Source of the DNA: an uncultured Clostridia bacterium
GTDB taxonomy: Bacteria > Bacillota > Clostridia > UBA1381
DNA: 64,000 nucleotides
Direction of reading: 5' to 3'
NCBI GenBank assembly: GCA_934462715.1
Contig: CAKSIJ010000007.1
Span: 79,415-143,414, forward strand
The notes under the pieces were generated by a model. The model saw only the letters and a program-made list of their open reading frames with translations. It did no database searches and had not been told where the DNA came from. Positions 1 through 8,737 of the stretch are shown in pieces. Both the position numbers and the translations under genes were made by a program. Position 1 is the stretch's first letter; each line of letters begins with the position of its first letter.

Positions 1-1025
1 TCGTAAATTGCGTCAAGAATCTTCATAACCTCAAGTCCGTCCTTTGCAGGTGCGATACACTCTGTGCCGTTTAAAGCGCAGTCAACAAAATGTCCCATTT
101 CGGCAGCGAACATATCCTTTGATTCGATGTAGTTATTTGTGTCGGGAGTGATGTCCGCAAGGAAATCGTTAACCTCTGTATAAATCTTCAGATCAGCGCC
201 GTTGAGGTTCATACCGCCCTTTGTACCGTAGAGCTCTTTCTTGGTAACCTCCTCGCCGTTAATGCTGTAGCTTGTTTCAAGCAATGTTGTCTGTCCGCCG
301 TCATATTTAATAAGAGCAACCGCAAAATCCTCTACATCGTAAGGATCTGACGGAGAAGCGCCCTTTGGCGACCAGCCGACAGTTGTTTTAAGATTAGGTC
401 TGTTTTTAAGCTTGTTTTCGGTTGAAGCAAATACAGATACAGCCTTAGGCTTACCCATGAGGTATCTTGTAAGGTCAATAACGTGTACGCCGAGGTCGAT
501 AACAGGGCCGCCTGCCGAACGCTTTTTATCTGTGAACCAGCCGCCCGGTGCGCCGTGTCTTCTTAAATATGTAGCCTTTGAATAGTAAATATCTCCGAGG
601 TAATCATGGTCGATAAAGTCCTTTGCAATCCTTGCTTCGTCACCGAAACGAAGTACAAATCCTATCATAAGAAGCTTGTTGTTCTTTTCGGCAGCGTCTA
701 TCATTTCCTGTGCCTCTTTTGCGTTTGTTGCCATAGGCTTTTCACAAAGAACGTGCTTTCCGGCATTCAAAGCCATTATTGAGCACTCAGCGTGTGAGCA
801 GTTCCATACTGCAACATCGCAGGCGTCAAGTTCTTCATTTGCAAGCATTTCGGCTTCTGTTGCGTATGTCTTTTCAATACCGTAAATCTTTGCTGTTTCG
901 GCAAGTGTTTCAGGATTGATGTCACAGATAGCGACTATTTCCGCATTCTCAACTTTTTTGTATGCGTCGAGATGTGTTTTTGCAATGTTTCCGGCGCCTA
1001 CCATACCGATTCTTAATTTTTTCAT
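1..1025 (-). CDS. Gfo/Idh/MocA family oxidoreductase (3' end outside window)
   Basis: The start is ATG at 1025 with GGAGGATTA just upstream; the C-terminus runs off the left edge, leaving about 341 residues. The N-terminus has a Rossmann fold with the dinucleotide motif GMVGAGNIA, then the family signature LCEKPMA near residue 95, which carries the lysine that lies at the active site. Members oxidise or epimerise sugars, inositols or related polyols with a bound NAD(P), in the cytoplasm. The substrate cannot be read from sequence. The gene is divergent from an AraC regulator and near sugar sensors and transporters, which fits a role in sugar catabolism. Confidence 0.93.
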   Translation of the reverse strand, partial: MKKLRIGMVGAGNIAKTHLDAYKKVENAEIVAICDINPETLAETAKIYGIEKTYATEAEMLANEELDACDVAVWNCSHAECSIMALNAGKHVLCEKPMATNAKEAQEMIDAAEKNNKLLMIGFVLRFGDEARIAKDFIDHDYLGDIYYSKATYLRRHGAPGGWFTDKKRSAGGPVIDLGVHVIDLTRYLMGKPKAVSVFASTENKLKNRPNLKTTVGWSPKGASPSDPYDVEDFAVALIKYDGGQTTLLETSYSINGEEVTKKELYGTKGGMNLNGADLKIYTEVNDFLADITPDTNNYIESKDMFAAEMGHFVDCALNGTECIAPAKDGLEVMKILDAIY

Positions 1026-1119
1026 AGTAATCCTCCGTTTCTCCGCCCAAGCGGTGCGGCTCAGCATAATTTTTTGCTGAAGCTTTTTCGACAAAAATCA
1101 AATTTATTTCATTTTTATC

Positions 1120-1148
1120 TTGACTTTTTTATGATTTTATTTTATACT
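1120..1148 (+). promoter_or_regulatory. promoter for the AraC-family gene
   Basis: TTGACT (1120-1125) and TATACT (1143-1148) are separated by exactly 17 bp, close to a sigma-A consensus. The AraC start codon is about 60 bp downstream. Confidence 0.75.
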
Positions 1149-1213
1149 TTGATTAGATCAAAGTCAATAAAAAATATTGCCTACAAATAAAACTATCTTG
1201 CGGAGGGATTGCA

Positions 1214-2047
1214 ATGGACAATTATATTTTTGAATCTCACAATCTTGAAAATAAAAATATCCCCCTGATTTTTCACTATGACAGGATAATCGGTAAGGTA
1301 CAGAATTCCTGTACCTTTAACTGGCACAGCAACATTGAGCTTCTCTGCTTTATGAAAGGAAGCGGATATGTAGATTACGGCAATGAAAAAATCGATGTTT
1401 GTCAAGGCGATATTGCCGTGATAAACATAAACACGATACACTCTGTTTTCAGCAGCGGAACACTGGAATACTACTGTCTTATAATCGATAATGATTTTTT
1501 GAAATTCAACGGAATAAGCTGCGATAAGTTTGACTACGAAAACCGCATTTGTTCAAAAGCTCTCAACTCTCTTTATGCCGAAGCGGTTAACGCAATCATC
1601 ACCCCGGACGAGCTTAAAGAGCCTATTGTAAAATCCGCACTTTTAAGGCTCATGGTATATATGACAAAGAACCATGCAAAGCCATCAGAGCATAATCAAG
1701 GTCAATCCTCAAACACAAGCGAATGTATACGTCTTGCAATCGGCTATATCCGCTCTCATATTTTTAACAAGCTCACGCTTGACGAGGTTGCCGACGAGGT
1801 GGGCTTGAGCAAATACCACTTCTCCAGAGAATTTAAAAAAGCCACCGGCATGACCGTTGTTTCTTATGTTAATACCGTAAGATGTGCAAATGCAAAAAAA
1901 TTGCTGTTGAAAAATGAATATTCAATTCATGATATAGCAATAAAATGTGGTTTTGAAAACGATTCCTATTTTTCCAAAACCTTTAAAAAACATATCGGTA
2001 TGCTGCCGTCGGATTTTCTGAAAGAACAAAATAATACCAAGCATTAA
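1214..2047 (+). CDS. AraC family transcriptional regulator
   Basis: A 277-residue AraC/XylS regulator. Residues about 15-100 form a cupin-like effector-binding domain (SNIELLCFMKGSGYVDYG, then GDIAVININTIHS). The last 100 residues hold the two helix-turn-helix motifs, with LTLDEVADEVGLSKYHFSREFKKATG and the closing DIAIKCGFENDSYFSKTFKKHIGMLP region. The start has GGAGGG six bases upstream. It is divergent from the Gfo/Idh/MocA gene at 1-1025 and faces the aldo/keto reductase at 2095-3087, so it probably controls one or both; the ligand is unknown. Confidence 0.93.
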   Translation: MDNYIFESHNLENKNIPLIFHYDRIIGKVQNSCTFNWHSNIELLCFMKGSGYVDYGNEKIDVCQGDIAVININTIHSVFSSGTLEYYCLIIDNDFLKFNGISCDKFDYENRICSKALNSLYAEAVNAIITPDELKEPIVKSALLRLMVYMTKNHAKPSEHNQGQSSNTSECIRLAIGYIRSHIFNKLTLDEVADEVGLSKYHFSREFKKATGMTVVSYVNTVRCANAKKLLLKNEYSIHDIAIKCGFENDSYFSKTFKKHIGMLPSDFLKEQNNTKH

Positions 2048-2048
2048 A

Positions 2049-2088
2049 AAATCTTCTCTGCCGCATTTGCGGCGGAGAAGATTTTCTT
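2049..2088. terminator. bidirectional rho-independent terminator
   Basis: The stem AATCTTCTC-TGCCGC pairs with GCGGCG-GAGAAGATT and is followed by TTCTTTATT. It sits between the convergent AraC gene and the aldo/keto reductase and can serve both. Confidence 0.85.
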
Positions 2089-2094
2089 TATTAT

Positions 2095-3087
2095 TTATCC
2101 GCAGGAAATTTCATCTATTTTTTTCAATTCTTCCTCCGAAAAATCGGTATTGTTTATCGCTTTAATGTTATCGAGTATCTGTGATTTCTTTGACGCTCCT
2201 ATCAGAACCGACGTAACGTCGCCGTCTTTCAGCACCCATGCAAGCGCCATTTCCGCAAGCGTCTGACCTCTGTTTTTCGCAATTTTTGAAAGTTCCCTGA
2301 TTTGCGACAGTTTTTCCTCTGTCACGGCAGAAGCGCTTAAAAATCTTCCGTCTGTTTTGATTCTGCTGTCCTCCGGGATTCCGTTCAAATACCTGTCGGT
2401 AAGCATACCCTGCGCCAGCGGACTAAACGATATTATTCCCTTATTTAAGTTTTTTGAGGCTTCTTTGAGTCCGTTGTTTTCAATCGTTCTGTCAAAAATA
2501 GAATAACGGTTCTGGTTTATTATAAACGGGCATTTTAAACCGTCAAGTATTTCGCAGGCTTCTTCAAGACGTTCTCCGTCATAGTTTGAAAGACCGACAT
2601 ACAGCGCCTTTCCGCTTTTTACAATTTGACTGAGCGCTCCCATTGTTTCCTCGAGCGGTGTATCGGGGTCGGGGCGGTGATGATAGAAAATATCCACATA
2701 TTCAAGCCCCATGCGCTTAAGGCTTTGGTCAAGGCTTGCAATCAGATATTTTCTGCTTCCCCAATCTCCGTAAGGTCCGTCCCACATCAAATAACCGGCT
2801 TTTGTGCTTATTATCATTTCATCTCTGTATGCACTCATTTCCTCGCGCAGAATTTTTCCGAAATTCTTTTCCGCGCTGCCCGGCTCGGGGCCGTAATTGT
2901 TCGCCAAATCAAAATGTGTAATCCCGTTATCAAACGCAGTAAAACATAATTCTTTCATGTTCTCATACTGTGCGGTATCTCCGAAATTGTGCCACAATCC
3001 GAGAGATACCATGGGCAGTTTAAGTCCGCTATTTCCGCAGCGGTTGTATTTCATGTTGTTATATCTGTTATCACTTGCTTTGTACAT
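2095..3087 (-). CDS. aldo/keto reductase, YghZ/Gpr type
   Basis: A 330-residue NADPH-dependent aldo/keto reductase. The whole length closely follows E. coli YghZ (L-glyceraldehyde-3-phosphate reductase): LSLGLWHNFG-like start, HFDLANNYGPEPGSAE, ISTKAGY, RMGLEYVDIFYHHRPD, and the C-terminal VTSVLIGASKKSQI. The catalytic Asp-Tyr-Lys-His set is present in HFDLANNYG, STKAGY and YHHRPD. AGAGG lies nine bases before the ATG. It stands alone between a terminator and the sensor operon upstream. The family detoxifies small aldehydes; the physiological substrate here is inferred only from similarity. Confidence 0.92.
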   Translation of the reverse strand: MYKASDNRYNNMKYNRCGNSGLKLPMVSLGLWHNFGDTAQYENMKELCFTAFDNGITHFDLANNYGPEPGSAEKNFGKILREEMSAYRDEMIISTKAGYLMWDGPYGDWGSRKYLIASLDQSLKRMGLEYVDIFYHHRPDPDTPLEETMGALSQIVKSGKALYVGLSNYDGERLEEACEILDGLKCPFIINQNRYSIFDRTIENNGLKEASKNLNKGIISFSPLAQGMLTDRYLNGIPEDSRIKTDGRFLSASAVTEEKLSQIRELSKIAKNRGQTLAEMALAWVLKDGDVTSVLIGASKKSQILDNIKAINNTDFSEEELKKIDEISCG

Positions 3088-3156
3088 AATTCAAAACCTC
3101 TCAATCATATTTATAATGTGTCGCCGCAAACATGACTTTTACGGTTAAAAATCTTA

Positions 3157-4125
3157 TTAATTGAATCTGAATACCAATTTTTGAATATCCTCGTCAAAAA
3201 GATTTTCCTTGTTTACCGCAACCGCATCTGTATATAAGGCTTGTTCGGTTGTGTTTTTTCCTTTGTCCGTTTCTGCGGCGTACTTAACTCCAAGATAACC
3301 TATCGCAAACGGATTCTGAACTATCAGCGTATCGATTTCACCCGTTTCGAGCATACCGACCGACACTGAATTTGTATCAAATCCGACAGCATATATTTCA
3401 TCAGACAAGTCCAAGCGCTTTATCGCTTTACCGATTCCGAGAGTCATCCATTCGTTAAAGCCGACAATCACATTGATGTCGGAATTATCTTCAAGCAGCG
3501 CCGTCACCGCCGAAGCAACGCTTTCGGTATTGCTGTTAACGTTTACCGAGGTTATTATGCTTGCATTCGGCGTATTGTTTATATATTCTCTGAAACCGTC
3601 CTCACGCTGTATCCCGTTTTTTGTACTTTTGTAATAGTTTATCAGAGCTATATTTATTTCATCGCTTTCACTGAAATTACTTACGCACACCTCGCCTGCC
3701 TTTTGTCCTGCAGCAACATTATCCGTTCCTATGAACATACTCACCTGCTTTGAATCAACTCCGCTGTCGATTGTAATGACGCGGGCTCCGGATTTTACCG
3801 CTTCGTTTACCGTTTCAGCAGACTTTTCGTAATCTATCGCTGACAGCACGATTGCGTCTGCGCCGTTGTTTACGGCAGCTTCGATCATTTTGTTCTGATT
3901 CTCGTAATCCTCCTCATTTTCGGGGCCTTCAAACGTAACAGAAACATTATATTCGGTAGCCGCTGCATCCACTCCGCTTTTTACTCCGTGCCAGAAATCC
4001 GAGTCCATGGCTTTTACAATAACGGCTATTTTCTTTTCGCCCGTGTTACCGTCCGAGCATGATACCAAAGGAACGCACAAAAGAGGTATACACAGCAAGA
4101 AAGCTGATAATTTAGTTATATTCAC
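3157..4125 (-). CDS. sugar-binding lipoprotein of a three-component sensor system
   Basis: A 322-residue periplasmic-binding-protein-4 type (RbsB-like) protein. A signal peptide ends in the lipobox LVSC (Cys23), so it should be anchored outside the membrane. Ligand-domain motifs include VIVKAMDSDFWHGVKSG, GADAIVLSAID and IDSGVDS. The start is GTG at 4125 with AGGAGG six bases upstream, nearly touching the kinase stop codon, so kinase and binding protein are translationally coupled. No permease or ATPase is adjacent, which suggests it presents a sugar to the kinase rather than feeding a transporter. XylFII-LytS of Clostridium beijerinckii is a known analogue. Confidence 0.9.
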   Translation of the reverse strand: MNITKLSAFLLCIPLLCVPLVSCSDGNTGEKKIAVIVKAMDSDFWHGVKSGVDAAATEYNVSVTFEGPENEEDYENQNKMIEAAVNNGADAIVLSAIDYEKSAETVNEAVKSGARVITIDSGVDSKQVSMFIGTDNVAAGQKAGEVCVSNFSESDEINIALINYYKSTKNGIQREDGFREYINNTPNASIITSVNVNSNTESVASAVTALLEDNSDINVIVGFNEWMTLGIGKAIKRLDLSDEIYAVGFDTNSVSVGMLETGEIDTLIVQNPFAIGYLGVKYAAETDKGKNTTEQALYTDAVAVNKENLFDEDIQKLVFRFN

Positions 4126-4126
4126 G

Positions 4127-5857
4127 TTAATCCTCCTTTGTTATTTTCGGGAGCCTCACAGTAATCTCCGTACCGCAGTCAAGCTCACTTTTTATGGTAA
4201 GACCGTATTTTTCGCCGAAATAGATTCTCAGTCTGTCATTTACGTTTTTAACACCGATTCCACTCGAATCGCTTCGTTCCTTACTTAATATTTTCCTGCA
4301 CTGCTCCTCCGTCATTCCGACTCCGTTATCGGCAACAGTCATCAAAATATCGTTTTCATCGTCCTCCGCCTGCTTAACCGTAATTTTTATTTCGCCCTCG
4401 TCAACAAGACGGTCTATGCCGTGATAGATTGCGTTTTCAACAAGCGGCTGCAATGTGATTTTGTTGCACAGATAGTCCTCTAAGCTTTCGTCAATATCAA
4501 AACTGTAGGTAAACTGCGATTTATATCGGAAGCTTTGTATTATCAGATAGTTGCTTACATGGTTTATTTCGTCCTTTATCGTTATCAGCTCATGCCCTCT
4601 GCTTATGCTGATTCTGAAAAGCCTTGCCAATGCTCCGACCATTTTTGACGCTTCCTCGGTTTTCCCTCTCTCGCACATCCATTGTATCGAATCGAGAGTA
4701 TTGTAAAGAAAGTGCGGATTTATCTGCGATTGCAGTGCTTTAAGCTCCGTTTTTCTTAATGCAATTTCTTCGTTTCGCACCTTATCCATGAGATTTTTTA
4801 TTCTCACCGACATATGCTCAAACGAACCGGAAAGAGTTTTCAGCTCAGTAACGCTTTCCTCTCCGCCCGAAAAGCTGAAATTATCTGCGTCATTTTCAAA
4901 GCATTTCATTGCCTTTATAAGAGATTTTACCGGTGTGTTCACAATTTTTGAATACACCGCAAGCGACAAAAGAGTAATAAGCACACAGCAAACAAAGGAA
5001 ATCAAAATACTTATTACTATCTGCTTTCCTGCTTCTCCCGAAAGATCATCGGTAAGACTTACGCCCACAATACGCCATGCGCCGTCATCGGTTGTTTTTA
5101 CCGTATAAATTACGTTTTTAAGAATATTTATACCGTCCGGCAAACGTCCCACAAGCTCGCTGTCCTCGCTTCTGAGTCCCGAAAAAAGCATTTGCTGCTG
5201 CGGATGATAAATAATTTCACCGTTTCTGTCGGTAATAAAGCAATACCCCCGTCTGCCTACTCCAACCTGCTCTATATATTTTGCAATTTCCGAAAAGCCG
5301 AAATCTATAGCGATGTACGCTCCGTTTTTCAGCACCGGCTTGTCCGCCTTTGCGGCAACAGTTATAACCCACGGATATTTGCCCTCAAACAGCGTCTGTA
5401 CATGAGGATTTGATACGGAAAACAGCGGCGATTCATCGAACAGCTTTCTGTCAAACGACAGATCCTTATATATATGCTCCTTTAAATTTTCTCCGCTTCC
5501 GGTACAGCTGACAATTTCGCCGTTTTCTCCGTAAACCGTAACGGCATAAATATCGTCCTGAATAAATGTCAGCGCAGACATTTTGCTTTCAAGCTCCGCC
5601 GTATCGCCTGTTTCTTCAACAATACCCTTGATAAGAGTAAGCTTATTTTTCATCGATTCAAAATAGCTGTTTACCGAAACCTCCGCCTGACCTATTGTTT
5701 GCTCCGAATTTATCCGTGCGTCACGCATCAGCGAATTTCTGTACACCGTAGAAAAAACGGCAATGCATACCGAAACGGCGGCTATTGCGGCAACGGTTAT
5801 CGATATAACCGTAATCGCCGACAGGCTAACGGACAAACGGCATTTTTTATTTGTCAT
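4127..5857 (-). CDS. sensor histidine kinase, YesM/LytS type
   Basis: A 576-residue membrane kinase. Order: N-terminal membrane helix (about residues 9-35), an extracellular Cache-like sensor with FITDRNGEIIYHP, a second helix (about 280-305), a HAMP linker, then a His_kinase domain with NPHFLYNT where His382 is the likely phosphorylation site, and an HATPase_c domain with PLVENAIYHG, VADNGVGM and GIGVKNVNDRL. ATG at 5857 is preferred because AGGGG lies nine bases before it; an in-frame TTG three codons earlier lies too close to that site. It is the middle gene of a response regulator-kinase-binding protein operon and probably senses an extracellular carbohydrate with the lipoprotein. Confidence 0.93.
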   Translation of the reverse strand: MTNKKCRLSVSLSAITVISITVAAIAAVSVCIAVFSTVYRNSLMRDARINSEQTIGQAEVSVNSYFESMKNKLTLIKGIVEETGDTAELESKMSALTFIQDDIYAVTVYGENGEIVSCTGSGENLKEHIYKDLSFDRKLFDESPLFSVSNPHVQTLFEGKYPWVITVAAKADKPVLKNGAYIAIDFGFSEIAKYIEQVGVGRRGYCFITDRNGEIIYHPQQQMLFSGLRSEDSELVGRLPDGINILKNVIYTVKTTDDGAWRIVGVSLTDDLSGEAGKQIVISILISFVCCVLITLLSLAVYSKIVNTPVKSLIKAMKCFENDADNFSFSGGEESVTELKTLSGSFEHMSVRIKNLMDKVRNEEIALRKTELKALQSQINPHFLYNTLDSIQWMCERGKTEEASKMVGALARLFRISISRGHELITIKDEINHVSNYLIIQSFRYKSQFTYSFDIDESLEDYLCNKITLQPLVENAIYHGIDRLVDEGEIKITVKQAEDDENDILMTVADNGVGMTEEQCRKILSKERSDSSGIGVKNVNDRLRIYFGEKYGLTIKSELDCGTEITVRLPKITKED

Positions 5858-5877
5858 TTGCTTCAACCCCTTGTAAT

Positions 5878-7470
5878 CTACTCGTTTCTTGTTTTGTTTC
5901 TTACTTTATTAGGTGATTCGCCGTAAAATTTCTTGAAGCAATAGCTGAAATAATGCTGATCGCTGTAGCCGCATTTTTCGGATATTTCAAGCACCTTCAT
6001 ATTTGAACACACGAGCATATCATACGCCGCACTCATACGGCGCTCGGTAAGCAGCATTATGAAGTTTTTCTTTTTTGTTTTTTTGATGAGTGCGCTTAAG
6101 TAATTCGGACTTACCGCCAATTCGTTGCTTACCATCGTCAGAGAAAGTTCTTCATCGGAGAATCTGTCGTTTATTATCTGAACCACTCTGTCACAGAGTA
6201 TCTCGCTGTCGCGCTTCTGCATACCGGATATGAGTGTTTTTGCGTTGCAGCAAAAATCAGTCAGCTCGTTTTTCATAACAGCCTCGCTGCTGTAGGTTGT
6301 AACTCTCGCAAAAATAGGATTGTCCGAAAGCAGCTTCAATATTTCCGACTTATCATCGGTTGCGTTGCTGACAACACGGTACACGGTCGCTATAATCTGG
6401 AAAACAAGCAAATCGGCATTTTCAGGCGTACTGTTTGCAAAAAGCTTTTGTATAAAATTCTCCAGTTCCTCTACGTTTCCGACCTTTAACAGCTGTTCAA
6501 GCTTTAATATTGTCTTTTCAAGCTGATCTATTTCTATTTCGCCGTCATGCTCCTGGTCGTTTATAAAACGTACCTCGCCGGCTCCGTCGGCGGTATATCT
6601 TCTTGCCGTCACCGCCTGAAAATATGCTCCGGCGCAACCCGACAAAGCCAAAAATTCACGGCTTATTCCTATCGTACAGCTTTGATTCAACATTCTTTTC
6701 GCCGTCTGTACAATTTCTCTTACCGGCAGCTCCATTATATTTGAAAAATTTCCGCCGCCCTCCGCCACCGCAAGAGTTACCACACGTCCGTAAACTATAA
6801 AGCTTACCGAGTACATATAATGCGACAGTACCGAATCTATAAAATCGGTATGCTCCGCTCCGGTGCATGAAGTATTTTCATTATTTTTGAATTTAGAAAC
6901 AAGCACACAAAAGCGGGGGCAAGCTCCTTTTTTTATAATTCCAAGCTCCTCCGCTTTTTGCTTCAATTCGTTCTCATCGGGCTGTTCCTCGTTGCTGCCG
7001 AGCATAAGCGGAAGCAAAAACCGGTCAACCGACAGCTTGTGCAGCTGTTTCTGCAAATCCTGTCCGGGCGCAGATATAACGCTTGCAAGCTTTTCGTCCA
7101 TGCGGCGGTGTATTTCAAACAGCTCCTCCGACATCTCCGAGGAGGATATTGGCTTTAACAGATAGCGTATAATATTGTAATTAATCGCCGTCTGCGCATA
7201 TTCAAAGCTGTCATATCCGCTCAGAATGACAATCTGAGTCGCCGGGCGCAGCTGTCTTACCATTGCTGCAAGCTCCAGTCCCGAAATCATCGGCATTTTT
7301 ATATCGGTTATTATTAAGTCGGGCTCTAAGCTTTCGATTACGTCAAGCGCTTCAACTCCGTTCTCTGCTTCGCCGATAACCTCAAAGCCTGCCGCCTCCC
7401 AGTTAACCCTCTCTATAATTGCCCGTCTTTGCTCGTATTCGTCCTCAACTACCAAAACAGTATATTTCAC
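5878..7470 (-). CDS. response regulator with AraC-type DNA-binding domain (YesN type)
   Basis: A 530-residue regulator. The N-terminal receiver domain (1-120) has acidic residues Glu9-Asp10, the phospho-acceptor Asp56 in DLIITDIKMP and Lys106 in LLKP. A long middle region has no recognised fold. The C-terminus (about 425-530) is an AraC helix-turn-helix pair ending EISEKCGYSDQHYFSYCFKKFYGESP. The start is GTG with GGAGGA eight bases upstream. It is first in the operon with the kinase and binding protein; likely targets are carbohydrate uptake genes, of which the mgl operon just upstream is the nearest candidate (inference). Confidence 0.93.
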   Translation of the reverse strand: MKYTVLVVEDEYEQRRAIIERVNWEAAGFEVIGEAENGVEALDVIESLEPDLIITDIKMPMISGLELAAMVRQLRPATQIVILSGYDSFEYAQTAINYNIIRYLLKPISSSEMSEELFEIHRRMDEKLASVISAPGQDLQKQLHKLSVDRFLLPLMLGSNEEQPDENELKQKAEELGIIKKGACPRFCVLVSKFKNNENTSCTGAEHTDFIDSVLSHYMYSVSFIVYGRVVTLAVAEGGGNFSNIMELPVREIVQTAKRMLNQSCTIGISREFLALSGCAGAYFQAVTARRYTADGAGEVRFINDQEHDGEIEIDQLEKTILKLEQLLKVGNVEELENFIQKLFANSTPENADLLVFQIIATVYRVVSNATDDKSEILKLLSDNPIFARVTTYSSEAVMKNELTDFCCNAKTLISGMQKRDSEILCDRVVQIINDRFSDEELSLTMVSNELAVSPNYLSALIKKTKKKNFIMLLTERRMSAAYDMLVCSNMKVLEISEKCGYSDQHYFSYCFKKFYGESPNKVRNKTRNE

Positions 7471-7524
7471 TTTTTATTCCTCCGGTATTTAAAGATTTAC
7501 CCTTACAAAACATATTATACTTAA

Positions 7525-7553
7525 AGTATATCATTAAATACCGAAAAAATCAA
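7525..7553 (-). promoter_or_regulatory. promoter of the three-component sensor operon
   Basis: On the minus strand TTGATT (7553-7548) and TATACT (7530-7525) are 17 bp apart. The region is framed by the inverted repeat CGGTATTTAA / TTAAATACCG (about 7481-7543), which could be a regulator site or a leader hairpin. Confidence 0.65.
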
Positions 7554-7571
7554 CTGCTTATTTGTAAATAC

Positions 7572-7931
7572 TCATTCTGATTTTTCCCAGCCGGCATAAA
7601 GCGTCATGCTTCCCGTTACCGGCTCTGTTTTAATATCCCACTTCTGCGTGCGGTCACGGTCGGTATACCAGCCCGTAAATTCGTAACCCTCTTTTACCGG
7701 GTTTTCACAGTCTACCACATCGGAATACATTGCCGTTACCGGTTCAATGTACGATCCGCCGTCGGTGTCGAATTTCACGGTAAATCCGTTGTGGTTGATT
7801 ACAAATATCATGGCAGCAATCAATAAAGCCGTAAGCGAAGCTACCATTATGTCCGCACTCTTTAATGACATGTTGATTTTTGCATAAAGCCCTCCGGTGC
7901 GGCGGTTGGGTTGTAATTTCTCATCATTCAT
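7572..7931 (-). CDS. small membrane protein with one InlB B-repeat
   Basis: 119 residues: a short basic cytoplasmic tail, one transmembrane helix (about residues 28-47, IMVASLTALLIAAMIFVI) and a single Listeria-Bacteroides (InlB B/Flg_new) repeat with VKFDTDGGSYIEPVTA, EGYEFTGWYTDRD and MTLYAGW. Such repeats normally occur in tandem in large surface proteins, so a one-repeat membrane-tethered form is unusual. GGAGG precedes the ATG. The gene is isolated between the sensor operon and the inverted-repeat element. Function unknown; presumably cell-surface. Confidence 0.82.
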   Translation of the reverse strand: MNDEKLQPNRRTGGLYAKINMSLKSADIMVASLTALLIAAMIFVINHNGFTVKFDTDGGSYIEPVTAMYSDVVDCENPVKEGYEFTGWYTDRDRTQKWDIKTEPVTGSMTLYAGWEKSE

Positions 7932-8012
7932 GGTATAACCTCCGTTTCATAATTTTGTTTTATCAAACAAATTAACTGTTCCTCATTCTGCAATTTGCAA
8001 AATGACCCACAT

Positions 8013-8697
8013 TTTAATTGACATTTGACAATTATTATTTCCCAAATTGCCGGAAGCCCCGGTAACGTCCCAATAACAAAAACCTAAAAGTAGTCATCAC
8101 TAAACTATCGTCAACTGTAAGGTCTGAGCGAGTTCTTGCAAGTTTGCGCAGCGAACTTGGCAAGGTGTCTGAGCTACCACACCGGGGGTAAATCCGTTTA
8201 GGGGTTCGCCCCTATCGGCGGCTTTTGGAGCTTTTCGCCGCCGAAAAGCGGAAGGAGTAGCAAAAGTAATAATAACTGTAGACTATAGCTCCAAATACGC
8301 AAAAGCAGTAATTACCGCATTTAATATAAAAGTAACTATCTTTATATAGACTATAACCGCAACCTCACGTTTGTGGCGTTATACTTTTCGGTAACTTTTA
8401 CTTTTTCTACGCTTTCCGCTTTTCGGCGGCGAAAAGCTCCAAAAGCCGCCGATAGGCGGGAGAACCCGCCTAAACGGATTTACCACCCCGGTGTGGATAG
8501 CTTCGGACACCTTGCAAATGAACTCTTTTTATTTGCCAAAAGTCGCAAATAAAAAAGTTCAATTGCAAGAACTCGCTTCGGGACTCCGTACTACACAGCC
8601 GTGCGGACCACTATATTTAGGTTTCGGTAATTTAACTGTATTAGGATCTTCCGACAATTCGGAAAGATGATATAATTGTCAATTTTCAATCGTCAAT
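8013..8697. repeat. long imperfect inverted-repeat element (MITE-like or structured-RNA repeat)
   Basis: This 685-bp stretch between genes reads as two diverged copies of one unit in opposite orientation around a central spacer of about 130 bp (8263-8393). The outer ends pair (8013-8033 with 8671-8697), and a block of more than 40 bp from the CCTATCGGCGG end of the left copy (about 8210-8253) is repeated inverted at 8414-8456. Inside each copy, small hairpins are kept while their sequence changes: GGGG-TTCG-CCCC on the left is GGCGGG-TTCT-CCCGCC on the right. No open reading frame spans it. It could be a miniature inverted-repeat transposon or two copies of a structured RNA. Confidence 0.8.
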
Positions 8698-8737
8698 TGA
8701 AACGTGCGTTATTTTTACAATGCGGTAAATTTATTAG

